Positions 18,665-27,901 of a stretch of DNA of 40,848 nucleotides are shown here, one piece after another. The DNA is from JASGCP01 sp965263285 (GTDB lineage: Bacteria > Bacteroidota > Bacteroidia > Chitinophagales > Chitinophagaceae), in assembly GCA_965263285.1 (NCBI GenBank), contig CBDHHD010000005.1, positions 1 through 40,848 of the forward strand, in the 5' to 3' direction. The stretch's first letter is position 1. The number at the start of each line of letters is the position of its first letter. The notes beneath the pieces were generated by a model. That model had not been told where the DNA came from. It saw only the letters and a program-made list of their open reading frames with translations, and ran no database searches. A program made the translations under genes and the position numbers.

Positions 18665-18677
18665 ATATTTTTATTTT

Positions 18678-19055
18678 TTAACTTTTTATAATAAATATCT
18701 TATTTTTATAATTGTAGCCGTCGCCGTCGCCGTCGCCTTTGCCGTATCCGTCGCCTTTGCCGTATCCTTCGCCGTTGCCGTAGCCGTAGCCGTAGCCGTT
18801 GCCGTATCCTTCGCCGTCGCCGTCGCCTTTGCCGTATCCTTCGCCGTCGCCGTATCCTTCGCCGTCGCCGTTGCCGTAGCCGTCGCCGTTGCCGTAGCCG
18901 TAGCCGTTGCCGTAACCGTAGCCGTTGCCGTTGCCGTTGCCGTAGCCGTTGCCTTCGCCGTAGCCGTTGCCGTTGCCGTAGCCGTAGCCGTAGCCGTTGC
19001 CGTTGCCTTTAAAATGTTCTAAGATTATTTTTTGTTCTAATAAAATAGTTTTCAT
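18678..19055 (-). CDS. Gly-X dipeptide repeat protein
   Basis: 125 aa. A short normal start (MKTILLEQKIILEHFK) is followed by about 95 residues in which every second residue is Gly and the other is Asn, Tyr, Asp, Glu or Lys (for example GNGYGEGNGYGNGNGNGYGY). The end is again ordinary (YNYKNKIFIIKS). Nearly all Gly codons are GGC, quite unlike the rest of this A/T-rich genome. No UGA. Similar Gly-X proteins are known in bacteria and phages without a clear function. It may be an extended, tyrosine-containing flexible chain or a surface coat. Start context is the standard A-rich type. Confidence 0.65.
   Translation of the reverse strand: MKTILLEQKIILEHFKGNGNGYGYGYGNGNGYGEGNGYGNGNGNGYGYGNGYGYGNGDGYGNGDGEGYGDGEGYGKGDGDGEGYGNGYGYGYGNGEGYGKGDGYGKGDGDGDGYNYKNKIFIIKS
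18715..19008. repeat. G/C-rich degenerate hexanucleotide repeat
   Basis: About 290 bases of GCCGTN/GCCTTN units in tandem on the plus strand, coding Gly-X on the other strand. Only the third base of the second codon and a few second bases vary (GTT, GTA, GTC, TTC, TTT). The block is a sharp G/C-rich island. Such repeats expand and contract easily. Confidence 0.85.
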
Positions 19056-19059
19056 AATT

Positions 19060-19464
19060 TTAATTTTTAAATTCTGTGGTTGGATGATTTATAATTTGAT
19101 TTTTAGCAATTTCACTACAAGGGATTATTTCAATAATTTCTGTTAGATATAATTCAGGCACAGCAATATCAAATTTGTTTTCTTCTAATTTGTCTTGTCT
19201 GAGACCTTTTATAGCAATAGCAGATAAGGTAAATTCCCCATATCAAGAATACAATCTTATTCCTTCTTTCACATTCATAATTTTATCTATTTTTTTCAAA
19301 TCTAATCATCCAGCTCATACACCAGCAGAGTAAGTTCTAATGATAGAAAATGTAAGTCCTTTTTTATTATCTGCTAATTTAATATTATTTTTAACTTCAC
19401 TTGCTGGAATATAGTCTATTCCATTTATTGTAATTTTGTTTGTGTTTTTAATTTCTTTTTTCAT
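19060..19464 (-). CDS. DUF6948-like protein
   Basis: 134 aa. The core IIRTYSAGVWAGWLDLKK followed by IRLYSWYGEFTLSAIAIKG resembles the DUF6948 pattern seen in phages (RTYSAGVhxG...LWyWdGa.SLsqlAxxG). Three UGA codons fall on Trp positions (VWAGWLD and YSWYG), agreeing with that family. No membrane segment. It starts nine bases after the upstream paralogue gene ends. The molecular role of the family is unknown to me; the match is from memory of the motif. Confidence 0.65.
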
Positions 19465-19472
19465 ATATTTTT

Positions 19473-20018
19473 TTATTTTTTTATACCTCAAATAATATCA
19501 AGGTCATCTTTACATTCTTTGATAATTTGTTTTCCTATTTCTCAATCTTTTATATTTAGTAATTCCGAATTTATAACCCGAAAATTCCAACTATCTAATC
19601 AATATTCTTTATTAACAGAATGGTAATAGATATAATACTTACTTACATCCATCATCTCCTCCCTACTCACCTCTCCACCTTGTAATTCTCTAATCCTATT
19701 ATTCACACGAGCAATAGCAAGGTCTCTGTCTAATTTCTGTTGTGCTTCTTCTTGTGTTTTGAAGTAGTTGCCAGTGATGTATTTGTAATAATTTCATTTA
19801 TTATCTCCTTCCGAAAAGTCTTCTATTTCACCATCAGCACTTACATTATAATATCTCTCTCCAATTTCTGCCCTCCACCTTTTTCAATCTTCTTTCACTT
19901 CTTCTAAAATTCCTTTTTCTAATAATTTAGAAATGTTTAATAATTCTTCTTCTGTGTCTGATAATATTTCTCCATATTTACCAAAGCAAAGAATGTCTTG
20001 TATAATTTTGTATTTCAT
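19473..20018 (-). CDS. Hypothetical protein, mosaic paralogue A
   Basis: 181 aa. It shares three blocks with the 184-aa protein just upstream: EEVKEDWKRWRA, a central block TQEEAQQKLDRDLAIARVNN followed by RIRELQGGEVSREEMMD, and a C-terminal IIKECKDDLDIIWGI. Between them the proteins differ almost completely and are Tyr/Asp/Glu-rich. The central block is identical over 113 bases of DNA. Several UGA codons (EDWKR, KWNYYK, YWLDSW, KDWEIG, IIWGI). The central helix could be a dimerisation or targeting domain. No known family. Confidence 0.6.
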
Positions 20019-20316
20019 ATTTTTATTTATTTATTTATGCCTCAAATTAAATCAAGGTCATCTTTACATTCTTTGATAATTTGTTGGGAGATTTCTTTGG
20101 TTCTAATTGGTAGAAGAATAGGTAGAAAATAATTATGACTACAACTATAATCATATTTTTTATCATATACATTATAAAAAATCTCTCAATTATATATTTC
20201 TATATCCATCATCTCCTCCCTACTCACCTCTCCACCTTGTAATTCTCTAATCCTATTATTCACACGAGCAATAGCAAGGTCTCTGTCTAATTTCTGTTGT
20301 GCTTCTTCTTGTGTTT
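19647..20316. repeat. Paralogue pair with a 113-base identical block
   Basis: 19647-19759 and 20204-20316 are identical over 113 bases. Two shorter near-identical blocks flank them (about 36 bases near 19868 and 20426, and about 35 bases near 19498 and 20052). The sequences between the blocks differ strongly. This suggests recent gene conversion or domain swapping rather than plain divergence. Confidence 0.85.
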
Positions 20317-20581
20317 GGAAGTAGTTTCCTATGTCATAACGAAAATCATCGTAAAAATTATAGTCGTCTCTTCTATCATTTATTATCCCTTCTTCTCCTA
20401 AATAATAATATAATTTATCTCTATCCGCCCTCCACCTTTTTCAATCTTCTTTCACTTCTTCCATACATCCTATTTTTATACCTAATTCTATTCAAGATAT
20501 ATCAAAATCTTCTTCTGTTATTATCTGTCCTTTTTTATATTTAGATGTTTCTCCCAATTCTGTTATTTTGTATTTTTTCAT
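20027..20581 (-). CDS. Hypothetical protein, mosaic paralogue B
   Basis: 184 aa, first gene of the minus-strand block and placed directly after the structured leader RNA copy 2. It has the same three shared blocks as paralogue A, with unrelated spacers, including an aromatic, acidic stretch (NDRRDDYNFYDDFRYDIGNY). UGA in DISWIEL, EDWKR, YNWEIF and LIWGI. Being first after the leader it is the most direct candidate for control by that RNA. No function recognised. Confidence 0.6.
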
Positions 20582-20609
20582 ATATTTTTTTTATTTAATT
20601 ATTTTATAA

Positions 20610-20696
20610 ATCTGTAAATCTTAATCTACACAAAATACAAACACCTGACTTCCCAGTAGGCATTTATATTTTGTGTAGATGGGAAGTCTTACAGAT
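20610..20696 (-). ncRNA. 5' leader RNA with nested pseudoknot, copy 2
   Basis: On the minus strand the order of parts is the same as in 14580-14675. P1: ATCTGTAA (from 20696) with TTACAGAT (ending 20610). P2: GACTTCCCA with TGGGAAGTC, 9 bp (20680-20688 with 20647-20655). P3: TCTACACAAAATA with TATTTTGTGTAGA, 13 bp (20667-20679 with 20625-20637). Loops are TAAATGCCTAC and AGGTGTTTG. Stem sequences differ from copy 1 by paired changes, while TCTACACA, TAAAT, CTAC, GTCAGGT and the closing AGATTTACAGA are kept. Note that both arms of P3 are self-complementary between strands, so the strand was chosen by promoter direction. Confidence 0.75.
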
Positions 20697-20702
20697 AAAA
20701 AC

Positions 20703-20731
20703 ATTATATACTATTTTTTTTAAAAAAGCAA
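20703..20731 (-). promoter_or_regulatory. Promoter of the minus-strand accessory block
   Basis: On the minus strand TTGCTT (20731-20726), 17-base spacer, TATAAT (20708-20703). The predicted start, near 20697, is the first base of the leader RNA. Spacing and sequence match the promoter of leader copy 1. Confidence 0.7.
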
Positions 20732-20771
20732 ATTAAATATGTGGAAAACTATTTTTATTATTATTTTTATA

Positions 20772-20780
20772 TGTTATAAT
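20772..20780 (+). promoter_or_regulatory. Extended -10 promoter giving a leaderless message
   Basis: TGTTATAAT (20772-20780), then six bases, then the ATG at 20787. Transcription would begin at the start codon itself. No TTGCTT lies at the -35 position. It drives the second plus-strand virion block. Confidence 0.5.
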
Positions 20781-20786
20781 TTATAT

Positions 20787-22754
20787 ATGTCTAATAAACA
20801 ATTAAAAATAAAAAATTGAAGTGATGGTATAGCGGAAAGTAATCAGTTAGGATTTCAAAATATTGAAAATGCTGATGCTTTTAATATTTACGGAGTGATA
20901 AGAAGTGAGTTTGAAATGCAAGATGCTTTCAAAACATTATCACAAGATAGTGCAAATAATGATATGGTTTATAGATCACCATGTACATTTTCCTCAAACT
21001 ATATAGTACCAACTATACCATTACCTGATATAAATGTTATAGGAAAAAATAATAACACAGGACAATCTTGTATATATTTCACTGGTGTAGGAACACTTCC
21101 ATCTGCTATTAAAAATGGTACCACATACACACTTCAAACAAATACATTATATTATGTATCTTACTCAGTATCAGGAGCAAATGCGTTGGCTTTGTATGAG
21201 ACACTCTCAGACGCGATAAATAATAATAATCAGATAACTTTCACAAATAACACAACAACAGAAATAGCATACTTAGAAACTTATAGTGTTATAGATACTG
21301 AGTCTTATTATTATACAGACAACCAATCAAGAAATTACACTTCATATTTTATGGTTGCTAACACAAATTTTGGAGCGAACCTTTTTGTTTATAACATATC
21401 TGGATTAGCGAAATGAATATGTGTGGGCAACCTTAGAACATATAATCAATTAACTATTATTAAAAATATAGGTAATGGATGACTTTTTTCAAAAAACTAT
21501 ATAGGTAGTGGTTCAGTTACACTTTTGGCTATATACGCTCCAGACTTGATAGATAGAGGGGTATTAAACATAGAAACTATTGAAAACAGAAGTGATTATG
21601 AAACATCTTCTCAGCAATATGATGTATGTATATACTCAAGAAACGCTAATCGTCTTTTATTTACAAGTAATTCAAGAAGAACTATAAATTATATCCAAAT
21701 ACAGCAAAACTTTGTTCCAACAACACCAGAAACATTTACAATAGTAAGAGGAGCATTAAAACTTTTAGTAAATGAACAGATAAATTGTATGGAAGAAATA
21801 AAAGAAAATATATACTTTGGAACAAACAATGATAATATATACTGGTGAAATAATTTAGATGTCACATTTTCAGGATTTATAAAAACATTAGAAGACAATA
21901 TAATCGCAATGCAAAACATAAACGAAAGTCTTTGATATTCGTGTGGAGTTAGAGGTAATATGTATAAAACATTAGGTCAAACCAGTGAAAAGATTTTAGA
22001 TCTATCAGACCAATTAATGGGTATACCACTATCAAAATGTTTTATAAGCGATATAAAGAACTTTCAAGGTAAAATATTGATATATGTAAGTCAAACAACG
22101 AATATACTAAACAATCAAGCAAGTACACAAAACAGAGGTCAATCTGGAGTGTATTATATAGATAATGACTCTAATAAATTAAAAACAATTAAAAGAAACT
22201 CCTCTATATACAACTCAAGTTCAAGATTTACTTTAGATAATGGAAATACGATATTTGGAGGTAAAATTATAATAAATAACATCTCATCACAATTAACAAA
22301 AAATTCATTAGAGTTTATGTATGTGGCACCTGAAAAAATAATTAAACCTATAGGTCAATTTTATTATAATGTTAATACTTTGGTATCAGGAATAACAACC
22401 TCTTCTTCAAATAGACAATCTTCAGGATGTTTAATTACATCTCAACTTTTTGAAGTTGGAGACATACTTAAACCTGCAACATTTAAAAATGTCATAATAA
22501 ATTTAATTGAAAACCTTTCTGTAAGTAGAGGTTCTATACTTATATATTTTAGAAAAGACAATAAATCAGACTTTTCATTAGTTAAAACTTTTACATACTT
22601 AACAAATCCAACAGACCTTTCTTTTTATAGTTTAATAAATATACAAACAACAAGGTTTATACAATTTAGAATTGAAATACAATCCTCAAACCAAGTTGGG
22701 TATTCGCAACTTTCACCATCAGTATCCTCAGTTAACTTAGAATATACAGAATAA
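20787..22754 (+). CDS. Putative tail nozzle / stopper protein
   Basis: 655 aa, joined across UGA codons (KIKNWSDG, LAKWICVG, GNGWLFS, IYWWNN, ESLWYS). The start IKNWSDGIAESNQLGFQNIE is like the first strand of phage nozzle or beta-propeller tail proteins, which open with a short 'I-N-F-x-G-G-I' element. The rest is beta-rich with many Tyr, Asn and Thr and no membrane segment. It precedes a neck adaptor and internal virion proteins, as in podoviruses (T7 gp12 or P22 gp10 position). The family is inferred from length, start and order. Confidence 0.5.
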
Positions 22755-22758
22755 AAAT

Positions 22759-23073
22759 ATGGAAGAAATAAAACAAAGATTACAAAATTTAGAAGACATA
22801 GTTAATAACCTTAAATATGATAATTTTAACACCCCTTTTCACACACATAATGGAAAAGACTCTCCAGCTCTTGATTTTATAATACCGAATAAAACCTTGA
22901 AAACTTCAAACTCAGCAGATATTATAGCCACATTTAAAGGATATAAAGCTGGGTATTGTTTTCAAGGTTTTACACAAACAGGAAACTACAACTATATTGT
23001 TTTTATTTTACAAAATGTTATACTATATTGAGACAGCAACTCTAACACATGAACTAAATATAATAAAACATAA
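22759..23073 (+). CDS. Small virion-block protein with HTHNGxDSP motif
   Basis: 104 aa. An N-terminal coiled coil (MEEIKQRLQNLEDIVNNLKY) leads to FHTHNGKDSPALD, a His-rich turn often seen in phage fibre-tip or trimerising segments, followed by beta strands. The C-terminal part has two UGA codons (LYWDSN, NTWTKY). It begins four bases after the preceding stop. A short fibre or trimeric spike component is possible. Confidence 0.55.
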
Positions 23074-23075
23074 AT

Positions 23076-24029
23076 ATGAAAACATTTACACAATTAAAAA
23101 AATTATATACAGACTGAACACAAAATGAAACTACTGAAAATATAAACACAGCAGTATCTTCAATAAACGATCAACATCGCTATCTTTTAGAACATTACTT
23201 TGAAAACGAATATAGTGTAATTATACCTTCTGTAGGTCAACAGCAAGAATATATACTCCCAGCAGATGTTTCAAAAATAATAAATGTTACATATACACAA
23301 AGTAGTGGAGGTGTTGGAGTTAATGGTGTAAGATTTCCTTTATCACCTGTTTTAGATAGAAATTATTGAGACAGAATAAATACTATTCCTTATTACTCTG
23401 ACATACCTCAACTTTATTATATATATCAAGGTAGAATAAACTTCTTTCCAACTCCAGCAACATCTAATAATCAAATTAATATAAACTATAAAAGAAGAAC
23501 AACACAACTTAATATAGATGATTACACAACAGGACAAATATCTAATTTAACAACTGGAAGTATTACAGTAAACGGAACAAATACTCTATGACAAAACAAA
23601 TTTCCTACAAACAGAAATATTGGGTATCTTAATTTATTTTTAATTCCGCAAGATGGTTATGGAAATGATTTAGAGTATTCTTATAAAATAAAAATAATAA
23701 ATACTAATGGAGGTGTACAACAAATAACACTTGAAACACCGATAATAAATGGTTTAGGTATGACGTCTGCCGAACTATTTAATTATAGAATAGGACAAGT
23801 ACCTTTGGTACATGAAGACTTCCAAGAATTACTTGTTTATAGAGCAGTTTTATTATACTATTCAACTAAGGTAATAGATGGTGAAAGATACAAACAATTT
23901 AAAGATTTAGAAAATGAGGCAATGAAAAGTTTAAATGACTATGCATCTACAAAACAAGAAGTAGTAAATTTAAATGACGAAAATACTGGGATATTCAACC
24001 CAAACCTATACCTAAGAAATATAGGTTAA
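23076..24029 (+). CDS. Head-tail adaptor (neck) protein
   Basis: 317 aa. It includes EYILPADVSKIINVTY, RNYWDRINTIPYYSDIPQLY and RINFFPTPATSNNQININYK, then a C-terminal helical part (LLVYRAVLLYYSTKVIDGER). These features, helical ends around a beta domain with 'FPTP' and 'INYK', are those of adaptor proteins that attach below the portal (T7 gp11-like position). UGA is read as Trp in YTDWTQN, NYWDRI and TLWQNK. Strongly supported as a neck protein by order; exact family by inference. Confidence 0.6.
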
Positions 24030-24053
24030 TAATAATAAAAAATAAAAAAATAT

Positions 24054-25298
24054 ATGGCATTAATAAATAATCAAGAACAATCAAAACCAAAAACAAAATT
24101 AGGTCAATTCTTAGGTCAATTCCCTGCTAATTTATTTGGTAAAAGGGAAAACAAAGCTCCAATTAGTTCTGTTGGTACAAATAAACAAACCACACCACAG
24201 CAAGCAAAAATACCTTTAAATCCTACAACAAAATCAAAACCAATAAATAAACCTGTGGTAAAATACACAGCAACACCTACACCAGCAACACCTACACCAG
24301 CAAAACCTCCAAGTACATCTGAATTATCTACACAATCTAATCAAGATATAAATAATCAAAAAGAAATATTAGAAAATACTCAAAATCCTTACAATCAAGA
24401 TATATCAAACGCACAATCAGAGATAAACAAGATAAATGATGAATTTAAAAGTTTTCAAGACGAAAAAGCAACAAATCTTAGAAAAATATCAACAAGTGGA
24501 GGTTTAAACCCTTTTGTAAGTGGTCAAGGTGCTGCTTATCAAAACGAAGCATTACAGAAAGAATCCAGCATAACAAATAGACTTAAAGCTGCAACTGATG
24601 TATTAAACTCTGCCACCACAAGAAGAGACCAACTCGTTTCTTCAGCGTCAGATGTTTCTAAAAATAGACAAGGATTATTATCTACATCACTACCAAGAAC
24701 AAAACAACCTGTGGAGACAGTTTATGATCCTGTCTCAGGACAAGGTTTAAATAATCAATCAACAGATGTTTTAAGAGGACAAAATGTGTCAGATTTATCA
24801 AAATTCCAAGGACAAAAAAATGAAATCAATAACTCCATAAATCAAATAAATTCAGTATCACAACAAGTAAATAGTCTTTTACAAAAAGGAAGTGTAAATA
24901 CTACAATATCACCTTGATTAAATAAAAAAATAAAAGACATACAAGGACAAGTAGGTACCCCAGAATTACAAGGGACAATTCAAGTTTTAAACAATGCTAT
25001 CACAGATATAAAATCACTAACAACACAAGCTATAGCAGTAGCTGGGGATCAATCTATAACAGATAATTTAAGAAAACAAATTAGTTCTGTAGTTAATGGT
25101 GATGCTACTCCTGAGACAATAAAAGTTGTATTAGATGGATTGTCACATTTGATAAATGCAAGATCTAAAAGTTTAGACGGACAGATAAATAATTTATCAA
25201 AAAATGTAGATAATCCTCCATCAACCTCTTCAAGTATTTATAATAATGTTAACAAAACATTAAAAAGTGGTGGAACAGTAGGCTGAGGTAGCCAATAA
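24054..25298 (+). CDS. Internal virion / ejection protein candidate
   Basis: 414 aa, polar, rich in Gln, Asn, Ser, Thr and Lys, with a Pro/Thr-rich linker near 76-90 (ATPTPATPTPAKPPSTSE) and extended coiled coils after residue 95. UGA codons give SPWLNK and GGWGSQ near the end. It is followed eight bases later by a large protein with a transglycosylase domain, so the two may be ejected together at infection. No enzyme motif is seen. Confidence 0.5.
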
Positions 25299-25305
25299 AA
25301 AATAT

Positions 25306-27879
25306 ATGCAAAATAACAATGACCCAAGAGAAATATCGTACAAAAATATAACACCTGATTTACAAAATGAGTTACAAAACGATGTATGAGATACAGACAT
25401 CGCTAATTTAGTAGATGCTACAAAAGGAAAAGAAAGCTCTTTTGGAAGAAATGCAGGTTATGGAGATGGTGGAAAAAGTTATGGATCGCTTCAATATTCA
25501 AAACCCACCTTTGAGGCAAGAGCAAAAGGAGTTTTAGGTGGCATAAACCCTCAAACAGGTGCCCCACTTGATTATTATAATAATAATGACCAGAAGATAC
25601 TTACTTATAGTTATTATAAGTTAAGAAAACAACAAGGTTATAACCCCGAAGAAATAGTCGCATCTCATAATAACGGAGATTTTAACATAAAGAAATTAGC
25701 AAATCATAATTATAGAGACTCAATTGTAGGTTATGATGAAGATGGAAACGAAGTTTATAATGTTGGAAATTACACACGAGATGTTATTACTAATTTTGTT
25801 AAATTAAGAGACGGAATACAAGACAATAACGGGAACCCTATTTTTAAACAACAAGAAACTCAACCTCAAGAAACTCAACCTCAAGAAACTCAACCTCAAG
25901 AAACTCAACCTCAAGAAACTCAACCTCAAGAAACTCAACCTCAAGAAACTCAACCTCCTATTGAAGATGGTCTTACAGAAAATCAAAGAATATTAAAAAA
26001 TAGAACAGGATCTGATTACATAATACCAACCATATTTGATTTGATAGGTGGAATTGTTGGCACACCAGCAAGTACGATAGCAATAGTAGGCACACCAGCT
26101 GCTTCTTCTGCTGTTGGGGGAGCTATTCAAGGGGCTGCTTCAGGATTAGGAGAATCAGCACAACAATTATATGAAAAACTTATAGGAAAAAGAAGAAAAT
26201 TTGACTTTGGTAATATAGGTAAAGAAGCAGGTATAGGTGCTGCGGTTGGTGCTATACCAGTTGGTGGACCATTAATAAAAGCTGGTAGGTCTGTAGGGAA
26301 AATAATAGGAAAAGGAGCATTAAAAGGAGCAGTCATAGGTGGTGGTGAGGGATTATTAAGAAGCACTATTGATGCAAGAATAGGAACAGGGGATACAAGC
26401 CAAATAATACCAAGCACAATAAGAGGAGCGACAGGAGGAGCTTTGTTAGGAGGAACTTTCTCTGGAAGTACTGCACTTATAAAACAAAGTAAGCTTAACA
26501 AAGCCGCAGAAAGATTATTTGGAAGTACTGACCCAAGAGCAAAAATAGAAAATCCTCCAGCCCCAAAACAAATAATAGATACTTTAAATAGGTTAGGAGT
26601 GACAGAAGGAGTTGAGACGGCAGACGATTTATTAGGAAAAATATCTACAACGAAAAGAGAATTATGAAAAGGAGATATTACAAACTTACTTTACAAACTT
26701 GACGAAAGTGATGAATTGTTAAAAAGACAAAGTGTTCAAAAAGGAAGCGCTCCCATTAGTGTTTTTAATGACATTTTTGAAAGTGCTAAAGATATATCAA
26801 ATTCAATAAGAAAAGATATACAAAAAATAAGCTCAGAGTCAGTACAAAACTTTTCTCAAACAACAGCTGGTAAATTAGTAACAAAAGATAATGAAACAGT
26901 CAGTAAGTTGAAACAAGTATTTTTTAATCTTATTAAAAGACCTATTAAAAATGTATCAGATATTGATAAAAATATATCTTTACTAAATAAGATGGACAGA
27001 GAATTGGCACAAAAGAAAAACAAGATTGGAGATGTAATAGGATATGATACTGAAGTTAAAAAATTCTTAGGCAAAACAAGAGAGAAATACTACGATTTAT
27101 TAGGAGAAGTTTTTAAAAAATCTGACCCACAAGGAGAAAAAGGAAGGTTGTTTGAAGTGTACAAATTAGCAAGACAATATTATAAAGACTTAATATTTGC
27201 TGAAAAAAATCTAACCCGAAACATATTAAAAGGAAGAGTAGACAAGACAAAATCTCTTTTTTCAGCATTGTCAGAAGAAACCCAAAAAACATTTGAAGAT
27301 GGTCCAGAAGGATTAGCATTAACTCTTTCTAACCCAAAAGCATTAATATCTAAAATAGGATTAAAAGCATTTAACAAATTTAATAAATCATTTTCAAAAT
27401 TATCAAAAAATTCTGGATTTGATTTTAAAGGGAAACAAAAATCTGCTCCAACAGATTTTAAAGACATTGATAATGCCAACTCAAAACTGAGAGAAGAAAT
27501 TGATGCTGAGGATTTAAACATACAACAGAAAGAAGCATTAAAGAAATTCTCATTAGCATTACCTTCCCCTACATCTAATTTTAGAAGTACAAAATCAGGA
27601 GGAAGTGTTATACAATTACCAGAAAAACCAAGAAAAGGATTATTAGTATCTAATACAGACCAAGAGTATAGAGACTCATCTAACCCAAAAATTATAGAAG
27701 CAAAAAATAATGTAGGAAGACCAAAAGATCGTACTGACATAGTACATAAAGGAGCCATTCAAGATAAAAAATTAAAAGAAAAAAAGATTGAAGAATTAAG
27801 AAAAAAAGCAAAAGAAAGACTTGATTTATTAAGAAAGAATAAACCAGTAGGTAGTGAAATTAGAAAGAAGAGTAAATAA
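25306..27879 (+). CDS. Virion-associated lytic transglycosylase, large internal protein
   Basis: 857 aa. Residues about 35-130 look like a lysozyme-type transglycosylase domain: KGKESSFGRN with Glu43 as likely catalytic acid, then KSYGSLQYSKPTF and later EEIVASHNNGD. A linker of seven QETQP repeats follows. Then come glycine-zipper segments (about 245-400: GGAIQGAASGLG, GIGAAVGAIPVGG, GALKGAVIGGGEG, GATGGALLGGTFSG) suited to membrane insertion, and a long Lys/Glu-rich helical C-terminus. This order (wall enzyme, linker, membrane-active helices) is typical of proteins ejected to carry phage DNA across the envelope. UGA gives NDVWDTD and RELWKGD. Confidence 0.65.
25852..25956 (+). repeat. Seven tandem copies of a 15-base repeat
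   Basis: The unit CAAGAAACTCAACCT repeats seven times without change and codes QETQP. It lies in the linker of the virion transglycosylase. Perfect identity points to recent expansion. Confidence 0.95.
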
Positions 27880-27901
27880 GGTCTTCCTCCTTTAGACATT
27901 T

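Noticed and set aside
18715..19008. CRISPR array
   Set aside because: The repeat unit is six bases with no spacers and lies inside a Gly-X coding region.
27180..27758. 192-aa open frame on the minus strand
   Set aside because: Antisense to the C-terminal part of the virion transglycosylase, with no start context of the usual kind.
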